A stretch of DNA of 64,000 bases from Certhia americana (Eukaryota; Chordata; Aves; Passeriformes; Certhiidae): the NCBI GenBank assembly GCA_018697195.1, contig CM031859.1, forward strand, positions 52,126,828-52,190,827, read 5' to 3'. This document shows positions 27,901 to 38,400 of this stretch, piece by piece. Every line of letters starts with the position of its first letter. The stretch's first letter is position 1. The notes below the pieces were generated by a model that did not search any database, was not told the DNA's origin, and worked only from the letters and a program-made list of their open reading frames with translations. The translations under genes were made by a program, and so were the position numbers.

Positions 27901-28700
27901 GTGACATGCCATGAATTTAAAAAAGAGAAGGCGAAATTACACCATCTGTTTTAATTCAGCTTGTTAAAAATGCTTGCAGGGATTGATGACACCAAAAATT
28001 ATGATAGATGAATTTGATTTTAGTATAGTGGCAAAATACATCTGCTATTCCCTTCACCTGAGGGAGCCAGAGATCCTTGTTCTGCTACAAGTCATGGCAC
28101 ATTGGGTTCTCCCACAGCATAAAGGGACCCTTGCTTTCAAGCAGCTGACAGTTACTTGATCCTTTGTTTTTGGTAATATTTATTGTTTCAAAGAGTATAA
28201 TTTTCATAATGCCACTATTCATTATATCTTTGATATCATGTTTCTGTCATTTTCTTTCTTGGCCATCTGGATTTTTAAGATGAAATGCCCACTTTTTATG
28301 GCTGAATATTCTACAGGTACTCTTATCACATTCTTTTGCTGATTTATCTTGTGCTCAAGATACAATGAGTCTCAATAGCTAGGAGAATCAATTCCTTACA
28401 GAGAAAAGAGTGGAAACTGAATCAAATGTCAAGCTGATTTATCACAGGCTACATTTAAACAATCATTATTTTGTAAAGAGTTTCTGTAAAATAGGAAACA
28501 TTTTGAGACTCACTTTTAAAATTGTTTCCACTATTTGAGCACGTGGAAGTCCTTGAATGTAATCCCATTGTGTAAAGCAATGGGCAAACAGAGCACAAAA
28601 GATAGGTCTCTTCTCCAAAGTATTTAAAATACAAGGGTAAGATAACAAGAAACAAAATGTCCTAAGGTGACTTTATGATGTTTCTATCCCCAATTGTCTG
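15950..28700. other. Intronic DNA without recognised elements, 3' half of the intron
   Basis: This AT-rich stretch lies in the intron of the SLC32-like gene. No supportable exon was found on either strand. Apart from the A/T trinucleotide tract near 20926-20980 and short homopolymer runs, I recognise nothing. A slightly GC-richer patch lies at about 17040-17540, without recognised homology. Confidence 0.55.
20926..20980. repeat. A/T-rich trinucleotide tract (ATA)n with flanking AAGAAGAT units
   Basis: About eight consecutive ATA/TAA-type triplets are flanked on both sides by a repeated AATAAAGAAGAT unit, giving a small imperfect duplication around a microsatellite core. It lies inside the intron. 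Confidence 0.8.
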
Positions 28701-28726
28701 TTCTGTTTATTCTGGATATTAAGTTC

Positions 28727-29302
28727 TGCACCTTTAAGACTGAATAATGGTTCCGAGAGGGAAGGGGGGGGGAGAAGAAGTGCACAGTTTGTTTTCAGAG
28801 ACTGCACTTGCTCCCTGCATCCTTCTCATGGACTGTGTTGTGTGCAGCCTGGACAGTGGGACAGAGTTCTCCTTTGCCTTTAGATAGTTTTTTTTTAGCT
28901 AGCTGAGGCAAAGAAGTTCCCCAGAGTGTGGCTTTTCTTTTTCTTAAAACTGATCAGCCCTACTCTAGTCTGAAAACCCAGCAGGACACCGGGAGCTCAC
29001 ACCTGTGGCCCACCTAGGATGTGGCATTTCCAGCCCAGGAGGGACTGATAAGAGACTGAGCGAGTCCATGACAAGGACTTTCTCAATTTGCCATCTCTTC
29101 AGAACTGCAAGAGGTTTTATTATTTAATAGTAATAATTTTTTTAATGCTTGTGAATGCTTTGTTTGTTAAATAAACAGTTTTTTCCACTTTTCTCCAAGG
29201 AAATTTTTTCCGAAACCAGTTGGGGGAGGGGCTGCTTGAATCTGCTCTCTAAAGTGACCCCTTTGGAAGTTTCCTCCCAAATTTGCTATAAACCAAGACA
29301 CA
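28727..29302 (+). mobile_element. Solo LTR of an avian endogenous retrovirus (ERVL-like)
   Basis: The element starts TGCACCTTTAAGACTG and ends ATAAACCAAGACACA, giving the expected TG...CA ends. It is flanked by AGTTC (28722-28726) and AGTCC (29303-29307), a 5-bp target duplication with one mismatch. A polyadenylation signal, AATAAA, lies near 29170 and is followed by a T-rich region typical of the R/U5 part of bird LTRs. No primer-binding site, gag, pol or env sequence follows, so this is a solo LTR left by recombination. It is oriented antisense to the host gene's transcription. The ERVL-like assignment rests on the 5-bp duplication and remembered similarity. Confidence 0.75.
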
Positions 29303-30322
29303 AGTCCAGGCAGAGATGGGAGTTGAGGAAATCTTGAGTCAATACCAGACACTGTGAGTCAAGAGAGAAAATGGTGATTTCAGTGTAGCTCATAAAGTGC
29401 AATTTTCATCAAAAGGGCATTTCTAATTGTTTCAGAGGAATATCTTCATGTAAGTTCAGAGGAATGCTTGTTTAAGTATTTACCAAATTGAAAATGGTAA
29501 TTGTAACTGGAAAAAAAGATATCAAAGTCAATAGATGCAGTAAGAAAAATGGTAGACTATTATAGAAAAGATGAGCAGCTTACATTTGATTTGATGGTTG
29601 AAGAGTTTCTTGCAAGAGCTGGTGGTCTCATGAGTTATGGAGCTGCATCAGCTTTCCAGCTTTCCAACCTTTTGGAAAGGTTAGTGAAAAGTGTGTTACT
29701 GTGACCCAGATGGGGAATTATAAGTACTCAGACCAGTTTTAGCCTTGTGGATTGGTAAACCAGGCTATGTGCTAGTGGGGTTTTACAGTAAAAATAATGG
29801 ATGTAGTAAAAATATGGATGTAGTCTGAGTGTGAGGATGTAGAAAGAGGCCTGAAAGATGATGCCTGCCAGATGATAAGCCTGCATGGTAGCAAGGACAA
29901 TACAGGCAGTGAAAGAATTCTGATGTGGCAGACGCTGGATAGAAGACAAGGAGCTCTGTTCAGCTGCTTGACTGGTGGAAAGACAGACCAGTATTTTATG
30001 TACACAGCAGCAGGATCTAAATAGGATGTGAAATTAAACTGGCACAAGAAAACACACTCTGCTTCAGTCCCATACTCCCACAGGTGGGGAAGGATGTGGT
30101 GCCTATCAGCTGTGTCTGTTGAGCCCCAAGAGCCTGAGTCTGGTGCAAGTAATGACCTCAGGGAGGAAGGCAGAGGCAGACATCCAGGAGGGACTGCCAG
30201 CATTAGCTGTATGCCCCATTAGGGGCAGCAGTACAGAGAAGAGGAAACTGGTCATGACCTGATGTATTAATTCATCTAAGACTTTTCCTTATACTTTTTT
30301 TTTTTATGTAAAAAGAATGGCG

Positions 30323-30348
30323 GTGTGTGTGTGTGTGTGTGTGTGTGT
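30323..30348. repeat. (GT)13 microsatellite
   Basis: Thirteen uninterrupted GT dinucleotides, preceded by a run of T near 30297-30305. Likely length-polymorphic. Confidence 0.95.
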
Positions 30349-30452
30349 TCTTCTAAGTTATATGTGCTCCAATGCAGAGCTTTTTTTAGGCATTAACACC
30401 ACCAGAGAAGGCTGTCTCCAGGATGCTTTGAAGGTTCCCTAGTGATGAAATG

Positions 30453-30495
30453 AAAACAAAACAAACAAACAAACAACAACAACAAAAAAAAAAAC
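30453..30495. repeat. (CAAA)n/(CAA)n simple repeat ending in poly-A
   Basis: Repeated ACAAAC units pass into CAA triplets and an A11 run. This is a simple-sequence tract about 100 bases from the GT microsatellite, with no recognised element attached. Confidence 0.9.
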
Positions 30496-33400
30496 AGCCA
30501 GGGAGCAGTAGGCACAATGTTCAGGTTTCTGAGGTACTTATGTGTATCACTTATTTCATATGTGTTACGGGAGAAATAGAAATGAACACACTTTTTTGCA
30601 TATAAGTAAATGAGCATGTAAATCATACTCTGTAACTTGACAGACTGTTTATTAAGCTCTAGCAACACCACTGATAGTAGCTGGCCTTTGAATAATGGCA
30701 GAATTTAAAGCTCTTGAATGGAGAACTACTTAAGCTGAGTGAGCTATAAAATAGTTCAAATACAGGCAGACTCCTCCAGTGCATCTACCCAAGGAATTCT
30801 GTCAATGTTGGAGGCAGGACCATGCTTAGCACCTTGCAGGTACTGGAGCAAGGTGTTGGACCCAAGGAAAAGTCCTTACAGCTCTCTTTCATCTCAGGAT
30901 CTTCTGTTATTTTATGACTCTGTGCCCTCCTTAGGGGCATCTGTTGGCAGGTTGAATTTGGCAGCATGCTAAAACAACTTGAAAATTCCAGTTAATGCAA
31001 AAGTTCATGTTATTACTTGGTGGAAAGTACTACTATAAGGACAGGAGTTGATCTGGTCTCTCTCAGTTTACTTGCCACACTACTGTACGGTTATTTGCTA
31101 GTTCTTCTGTTCCTTTTCATGCACAAAATTTCTATTAACAATTGATTCATGTAGGAGAATTCACATCTATAAAATAGCTGTTCTAAAAGATTAATAGTAG
31201 TAGAATTTCTAGATGAAACAATTTTCAAATTTATATGACAAGTGAACAGTCAATGAGAAGCCCTCTCTTAACAAGAAATAGTCACCTGCAAATTCTCCAG
31301 CACTTTCTTTACCAGACTCTGATAAACTGAACATCAACCCCAGGATAAGTATACTATGAATTGAAATGACTTAACTGCTGTTAGGAGTAAACTGAAGATA
31401 ATATGGTGGCTTTGAAATTTAGATGCTGAAATATACATATTTCAAAATACGACGCAAGAAGAGTTTCTGCTAAAATTGTTGGAAATTATGGATAATTGAC
31501 ATTACTAAAAATCAAGTCTGAAATAAATACTTTCTTGAAATGTAAGGTTATAATTTAGGTTCTGAACAGAATTACTCATATTTCTTAAAGCCCAGCAATG
31601 CTTCTGGCTACTCTTATCAAAATAATGGAACATGAGACAGGTATGTCTATAAAACTTGGGTAAAAATCTGTTAAAGATATAAAAAAAGGTATTGGTTATG
31701 AATAAATATTTTAAAATATATCTATCTTACACTTAGTGGAATCAAGATATTCATATTTAAGGCTGAGGTTGCATATTAAATTCCATGGGTTTTTTGAGTA
31801 TTATACTTCAGAAAGTTTCCCTCTCATCTTATATGAGATAAAAATTCCATATATTAATTAGTTTAAAATAGATCAATATATTAAATTATTTAATAAAGTA
31901 TATCAGTCATAGCCAAAATACTGAGACTATTAGAATCTTTTCTGAAGGAGACACAGAGAGAGACACTTCCTGTAACTGTCTTGTGACTCATCTGTTAAGA
32001 AATACCATTTTGAACACATAGTAAGGATAACAAGATCTAAGGAGTGCTTTAACTTCTAAAGATATTTTAATATGTCCTTTTAACACTTAGAAGGTTTAAA
32101 GAATTGCAATACTTTGTTCTGTTGCTTGTGTAACCCATGTACTTTTCTCTGGGCTTCAAGAGCTAGTATGGTGCTTTCTGAACTATAGTAGTCCATATGC
32201 TGGGACTTTCTGTATGTCCAAGGAATAATTTTGTGGACTAGTTACCTTATATCAGAGTTTCTACTTGATGTAAAATCTGATATGGAGTGGCTTAGGAAAA
32301 CTAATCTGACACTCCTAACATTTCCTTAATAGCTACAGTAGACTATGTTGATGTAAATCCACTCAACACTCCCTCCCTCACACCTGATCAATGCCCAAAT
32401 AATGTGACAAATGACATAAAAGTCAAAAGCTGCAAAACAGCAATTTATATTCCATGAAAATTATTCAAATATATATTCCTGGAACAGTTTTCGATGAACC
32501 ACTTCTCTAAGTTTAGGAGTTCTGTCTACATATAATTTTTTAGTATTTGCAGCTGACCAAGGAAAAAGCAGACTGATGAAGTGCATTGTCTAATGAGATT
32601 TATGGGAATGGCAGTTAGTTAACTCAAAACCACCCTGTTGCATTGTGCTTACATGTCAAATAAAGAGATTTCTCCGAATTAGATGTTATTTCTTTGTTGC
32701 AGGATAACACATTTCTGATAAAGAGCTTTTGTAATAAGAAATAGGGTTGGGAATAGAAGATATATATCCTGAGTGCAGTCTTCTCTGTGCTATATGAATA
32801 TGTGCACAAAAGAAGCCTATCACAGTGTCTGAGCTGAAATAAAACATTATACAAAGTAGTGATGTATGTCTAGAATTTTTTTCCCGCCAAGAGAAGGTCA
32901 GAAAGGAAAACCAGGGCACAAGCACTAGTTACAGAATCTTCTCCTCTAAAATATATCTTTTATCAATTGCATTGCATACTGGTGACATTCTATCATAGAA
33001 AAAACAGATCTGAATTTAGATGGCTCTCACCAGAATTTTCTGGGGTCTGCAGTTCTGGCTATAAGGGTTTGTAGTTGCAAGCCTTGGGAAAAAAAATAAA
33101 AATTGACAGTACTGTCAGTGCATTTCAGCTAAAATCATACTCACCATGTGGAATTTATATGAGCACCACAACAATCCTAATATCTTGGAATTTTACTTTG
33201 TGCTGTCATTTTTTGATGTTTCATTTGGAAACTTGAATTACTTTCTGGTCCTAGTTTAGATATCAGCATTGGGCATCTCCCTTCAATTCTCAGTACCACA
33301 TCTTGATATGAAGTGCAGAAGTTAGTTTCTCTCAGGTGTCTATAATTTAGTTCAGAGTACGACTCTTTCTTCAATGCATATGCCATCAGCTTCAACATAC

Positions 33401-34200
33401 TACGTATAATTCAAGGAAGTTACTGCTTTGTGCTCAAGAAAAGATTGATCCTTGTTCTTATGTCTGGAAAATAAATACTTAAGATCAAGTGCTGCAGTTA
33501 AAATCCAAGTGGCTATTTATCCAAACATGACTAAATTATTTACGGTTCAGGATGAGAGGATTTATATAGTTATACATCTAATGACCTGCTTTCTAAGCAC
33601 ACAAGCATGTACATATTTATATTTACAAAATGCTTAAATTTTGTGTCAGTAAAGCTTAATGCGAGGGGTGTTCAGATGTTTGCCTTTATATCTTTAGAGG
33701 CAAGTCTGCTAATTCTGTTCGTCAGCATCAGTGCATTTTCCAGTTAAGTATTTAAGAGTTGCAGTTATCTAAGTTAAAATAAACTAAATTGGAACTCAGT
33801 ACAGAAGTATGGTTACAAAAGCATGCAGTGAAAGATATATGTATATTCAGGTCTCAAAAATATGATTATTGAAATCTTGAGTCTTTTCTAAACTAATGTA
33901 TAATATACAGAATAGAAACATAATGAGAATAATTATGATTACTGTTGCAATAATTGGTAATTTATTATTGACACATTGAAAAATAATGATTAAAAATGCT
34001 AATTTAAGTATTGTTATTCCTAGAAACACTCACAGTAGTCAAGCACCCTATCGTGTTTCTCTGATCATAGAACAAGAAAATTTCACCTGCTGCAAGTATT
34101 TCTAATCTTATTACAACATAAATTTTTGCAAAAGGAAGGATATGAAAGTTGGCAAGATTAGGTATCAGATGCATTGAATCAAAGATTCAGTTCAGTATGA

Positions 34201-34863
34201 TTTCTCAGAATCATTTTTGTTGGAAAAAGTCTCTAAGATCAACAAGTCAGATCTGACTGATCACCACCTCATCAGTAAAACTGTGACATTAAGTGCCACA
34301 CCCAGTTGTTTCTTGAACACCTTCAGGGATGGGACTCCATCACCTCCCTGGGCAGTCTGTTCTAATGCTTATCAATCCTTTCAGTGAAGAAGCAATTCCT
34401 AATGCTCAACCTGAACTTCCCCTGGCACTCTTTGAGGCTTTGTACTCTTACTCTGTCACTGGTTGCCTGGATAGCCCTACCTGGCTACAACTTACTTTCA
34501 GGTAGTTTTAGAAAGTCACAAGGTCTCCTCTAAGCATACTTTTCTCCAGGCTAAACATCTCCAGCTCCCTCAGCTGATTCTCATAAGACTTGTGCCCCAG
34601 ACCCTTCCCCAGCTCTGTTGCCCCTCTCTAGACATGCTCCAGCACTTCAATGTCTGTCTTGTAGTGAGGGGCTCAAAATGAGCACAGGATTTGAGGTGTG
34701 GCTCCCCTGTACTGAGTACAGAGGGACAATCACTGGCCTGGTCCTGCTGGCCACACTATTGCTTATACAACCCAGAAGGCTATTGGCCTTCTTGGCCACC
34801 CGGGCACCACTGACTGTTGACCAACACCCCCAATCCTTTTCTGCTGGGTTGCTTTCCAGACAG
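34201..34863 (-). mobile_element. CR1 LINE, 5'-truncated copy with recognisable 3' region
   Basis: Read on the minus strand this is a classic avian CR1 3' region. The plus strand shows the complements of well-known blocks: CACCTTCAGGGATGGGACTC near 34320, CCTCCCTGGGCAGTC near 34342, TTCTCCAGGCTAAACATCTC near 34543 and GGCCACACTATTGCTTATAC near 34750. The 3' end lies near 34201 (AGAATCATTTTTGTTGGAAA complement) and the element is cut at its 5' side near 34863. It inserted in the same transcriptional orientation as the host gene, inside its intron. No intact reading frame. Confidence 0.9.
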
Positions 34864-36577
34864 ATTTGAAACATCATGTTTTACCAAACATTCAGAGGAA
34901 AAAAATGTGTAATTATGTTAGCCTGTATTTTAATGATTGTTTAGGCATCACAGTACTGAAAGTCCTTGAAGCTTTCTGGTAAAGTGGTTGACTTTCTTCA
35001 GTGTTAAGTCCTCACAAGACCTAAGTGGAGATTGACTCACAAGTTACAGTTATAAATTACACAGGAATAAATTATAAGTGAGATTAACATTATTTCACTT
35101 CTTTCCATCATTTCACTTCTCTTTTTCTCCAGTTTTTTCTCCATTCTCTTGTGCCCCTTCACAACACAATATAATGAATGCCTTTTTCTTTTAGTTTGAT
35201 TTCTCCATAGTGTTTGCAAAAATCCTACTCCATGTGACTGGCAAATAAATAGTCTTTATTGTCCTTTGGTTCCGCTGTGAAATACTGTACCATTAGAATT
35301 TAACTACCTTGTTTTTGTGACTATTGCTTTGCTTATCTATCCAGCACCACTGTACAAGTCATTACAAATAATTTTGGCCTTTTACTGCTACATTCAAACA
35401 AGTGCAACATGCATCAACTGCCTGATGATGCTGTACATTTTTGTATTTGAATTAACTCAGCTTTATGGTCTCTGTCCTCACCCAGATTAACCAAACACAG
35501 GTTTTGATTTGCCTGTGCAGTGCTGGAATACGAAACGTGTTTCCCTGGAAACTTAAATGTCTGAAGCAATCATTACACTTACAGTATCAGCACAAAAGTG
35601 CATATTTTTTCAGTTCAAGTTAAGAACAAAATAAAAATCTCTTCTCCTTTGTTTGAAAATACTTATATTTAAAACACTGTGAGAAAACCCTTGTATTTCA
35701 TTTCAGAGACCAAATATTTAATTGTTACCATAACAAATCTGGATTGCAAAATATTTTCATTTTTAAACTAATTTAAATCACTAGAATAACTGTTCAGAAG
35801 GCTTCAAAATTCTACTGAAATGTTTACCTCTAATTGCCATGCAAAACACTTCTGCCCTTTCCTCTGGGTAGGGCAAAACAACTGTCATTTTATCAAAGAT
35901 GGTCTTCACCAGTCAAGAACATTTGGATTTAATCATTCTGTTCACAACTCCGACTTTCCGTTCAAAGCTATTCATAGAAATTTCTTCAAACTGTTATTTT
36001 CTACTGAAAGATGCCCATTCAATATTCTTCCCTCTCTCCTCTCCTGCTTTTCTCCTTCCATTTCTCTACTTTGTTTCTAAACCAAATTTCTTGCTCCCAA
36101 AGCCAGCCATTGAGAAATAGGAATAAATACAAATATGTGTACATAGATTCACATATGTGGTCGCCCATGCATACAGTTTAATAAAGGGGAACTTTGATTA
36201 TACTATTAATGAAACTGCAGTTTCCAGGCTTTGCAGCCTTCAGCCTGCCTTAGGAGGAAACCTCAATACAACTACAGCCAACTGCTTTGTAATGCTAATT
36301 TCTAAAATATTTTACCGAATGAGAGTGATAGTAGGCAACACTCAGCATGCTGAGAGTTTTGACTTGGACCATAGTTACTGATTTTCTTGGTAATTTAGCT
36401 TGAATTTGTCCTGAATTTAAATAGGCAACTGCATAATTGATTTTGTTTTAAAATGTGTTATCAGTCTATTTTTTTACCTGAAAGCTATATTATTAATAAT
36501 TAACAGTAATTTTGTACACAGCAATATTTAGGATTTTTTGGCACCTTGATGTATTTACAAAATCATTATTATTTTTG

Positions 36578-36740
36578 TTTTACAGAAAGGAAAACAATGG
36601 GTTAGAGAATGTGATTTGCCAAAAGGTCATACAGCAAATATTGACAAAACTGACTTCCAGAAGGAAATCTTGGCTTTGGTGAAATCAAATGCAAAACTCA
36701 CAGAGACAATGGGCTCTCAACCCAGACTCCTGTCCTGGCT
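36578..36740 (+). repeat. Possible ancient MIR/L2-like (CORE-SINE type) relic
   Basis: The stretch reads TTTTACAGAAAGGAAAACAA, then GATTTGCCAAAAGGTCATAC and a later CTCAACCCAGACTCCTGTCC block. This follows the order of a MIR-type element (gaggaaactg.. acttgcccaaggtcacacagc .. gaacccaggtctcctg). Agreement is partial and by eye only. Such elements are very old and rare in bird genomes, so a chance likeness is possible. Confidence 0.4.
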
Positions 36741-37742
36741 AGATGCTGCTGAGGGAGATTGAAGACAAAATGCGTTACTAGAATGCAGTTGGGATATTTT
36801 AGGACTTCACACTTTTATTCACAGCTGAACACTTTCAGAGTATGATATGCTACAGTGCCCTGTTATTGCACTGGCTCTCATGTGGTGGTGCTCATGTTTG
36901 AAAATACACCAGGGTTAGAAATGTCCTTTTTCTCCTCCTTTGCAGAGCTGAGGGATGAACTGGATATGTGGACAAATGTTCATCTGCATAGTCAGACTTG
37001 TGTGACACTGGAAGGATTATTTTTCTATAACTGAAATGGTATGGAAAAGTGTTTAAGCAACAAGTTACTGGGACTAGATGTGTCTGTGGATGCTGCTTTC
37101 TTCTTACTATGTCAGACAGAAAGTTAGTGGTAATGATAGAATTATGTAAGGAAATGAATCATGAAAAGTGAGAAAAAGATTCTGAAACATATAATGCTAA
37201 ATTTAAGGATTTGGAAAGATACTCAAATTCCACACAGAATTCTGGGACCAAATGCTTTCAGTCTATTCAACCTATTTTCTTTAGCGCTGACAAGTATTAT
37301 TACACTTCTTGTGCTTCGTGCTTCAATTTATTTCTAATTTAACTTACATGTCAGTAAATTTATGTCTGACGTCAGTCTGGCTCTTACCATCCTCTTTTTA
37401 TTAGATGTTTACCTCACATTTCTATCAAACATCCCTGTCACTGAATTCAAATATACTTATAAAGATAATGTCCGCAATGCCAAAACAGGTGCAATCACCA
37501 CCTTTTCAATTTTACCTAATTTAAACACTTTTTAAACTTCAGATAACATATGTATAGTTTTTCCCTTTGGAACGCTGTTTTATCAGAGTGCTAATCTTAT
37601 GCAGAAAGATTCAAATATGTAATAAATTCACAGAAGCCTTTTAGAATACACAAAATGATACAGCTAAGAAAAATAGAGCAGGCTAAGAGATGACCAGGTT
37701 TTTCAAATGATGAGTGGAATAAGTGTGGGAATAAAAGATTAC

Positions 37743-38051
37743 CTGAATGGCATTTGTTACATTCCATCCTGCTTCCCAGCTGGTGATCTGTTTGACCTGG
37801 GCATGTGGCAAGGGAGCTGGGGATTTGTATTCTGGATCCTGGTGACAAATATCAAACTCAAATTTCAGGGGTCCATCTGGTTCCTCTCTGTTCTCAATGT
37901 GAGCCCTGTTCAGTTCATCGCTTTTAGCAAAATTCACGTGCTCTTCATCGGTGTCTAGGCAGCTGTCCCACCTCACCAGTCCCGAAAAGAGAGATGGTGT
38001 TTCCCTAAAGCATTTGAAAAACGATGAAAAAGTCTGCTTCAGGTGAGCCAT
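37743..38051 (-). CDS. SLC32A1-like: Exon 1 of an SLC32-family vesicular inhibitory amino acid transporter-like gene
   Basis: This exon encodes residues 1-103 of a 486-residue protein: the cytosolic N-terminal tail and the start of the first membrane segment. The ATG at 38051 is preferred because it has A at -3 and G at +4, and an in-frame TGA lies upstream at 38084-38082; a TTG four codons earlier is the only other start-like codon. The tail holds an acidic stretch, TDEEHVNFAKSDEL (residues 34-47), that lines up by eye with the TDEE...FAH.DDL region of SLC32A1. It ends in ITSWEAGWNVTNAIQ (89-103), the family signature opening membrane segment 1. The donor follows directly after CAG (GTAATC on the minus strand), phase 0, the same place as the SLC32A1 intron. 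The tail is roughly 25-30 residues shorter than in mammalian SLC32A1, lacking the glycine-rich part. The exon has few CpGs and no CpG island is evident. Non-coding 5' exons cannot be excluded. Confidence 0.9.
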
Positions 38052-38400
38052 CCTCAATACCAAGTATAAAAGTAAAATCTTTCACTATATCTCTTTATTT
38101 TTTTTCAGCAGTTGTACGTTGTCAATCCTTTTGTTAGGTTAGCCTTGATAGTGTAGCTGTGATTAATGGAGTTTGTTGTCATTGGTTCATTTATTTGTGC
38201 CTGTTTCAAATGGCAGCTAAAGAAATATCTCCAGGGTCTTCAACATGCTGCCCAGAGTAGCATGCAGCAAGATTTAGTAGTCTGCAAGCTTCAATTTACA
38301 ATTCAAATAGTTTTCCTTTTACCTATGGCATCTGCGTAGATCAGTCATTCATGAGGCATCTACAGGTGACTGCAAGAATTTTTCCCAGAAATTATGCATG
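38052..38400 (-). promoter_or_regulatory. Immediate 5' flank / presumptive 5' UTR of the SLC32-like gene, promoter not located
   Basis: Upstream of the ATG on the minus strand, the sequence is AT-rich, with a TGA in frame at 38084-38082 and an A-rich run near 38097-38107. I see no clear TATA box at a fitting distance, no CpG island and no RE1-like silencer motif of the sort that neuronal genes often carry. The transcription start cannot be placed from sequence. Confidence 0.25.

Larger units (their letters stand above)
29303..34200. other. Intronic DNA between the solo LTR and the CR1 copy
   Basis: No exon was recognised. The stretch includes the GT microsatellite and the CAAA/CAA tract (listed separately). 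An open frame of 143 codons at 29772-30203 on the minus strand has no recognisable domain and a composition that looks like chance. Confidence 0.5.
15908..37742 (-). other. Single large phase-0 intron of the SLC32-like gene (21,835 bp)
   Basis: The intron is bounded on the minus strand by donor GTAATC (from 37742) and acceptor CTTCTTCAG (to 15908). The junction joins Gln-103 to Gly-104 within NAIQ|GIFVLGLP, matching the known intron position of SLC32A1. Contents seen are a solo ERV LTR (28727-29302), a 5'-truncated CR1 (34201-34863), a possible MIR/L2-like relic (36578-36740), an AT-rich trinucleotide tract near 20926, a GT microsatellite and a CAAA/CAA tract near 30323-30495. The rest is AT-rich DNA without a supportable exon. 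The open frames inside, such as 29772-30203 minus (143 codons), show no recognised domain and no convincing splice context. Confidence 0.85.

Noticed and set aside
29303..29400. Possible ERV internal region after the LTR
   Set aside because: The bases after the LTR look like a target duplication, with no primer-binding site or gag-like sequence, so the LTR is solo.
29772..30203. A 143-codon minus-strand frame in the intron
   Set aside because: Lies within the intron, overlaps other frames on both strands, no domain; considered as an alternative exon but nothing supports it.
34618..34877. Overlapping 76-83 codon frames on both strands
   Set aside because: Both lie inside a CR1 3' region that is non-coding.
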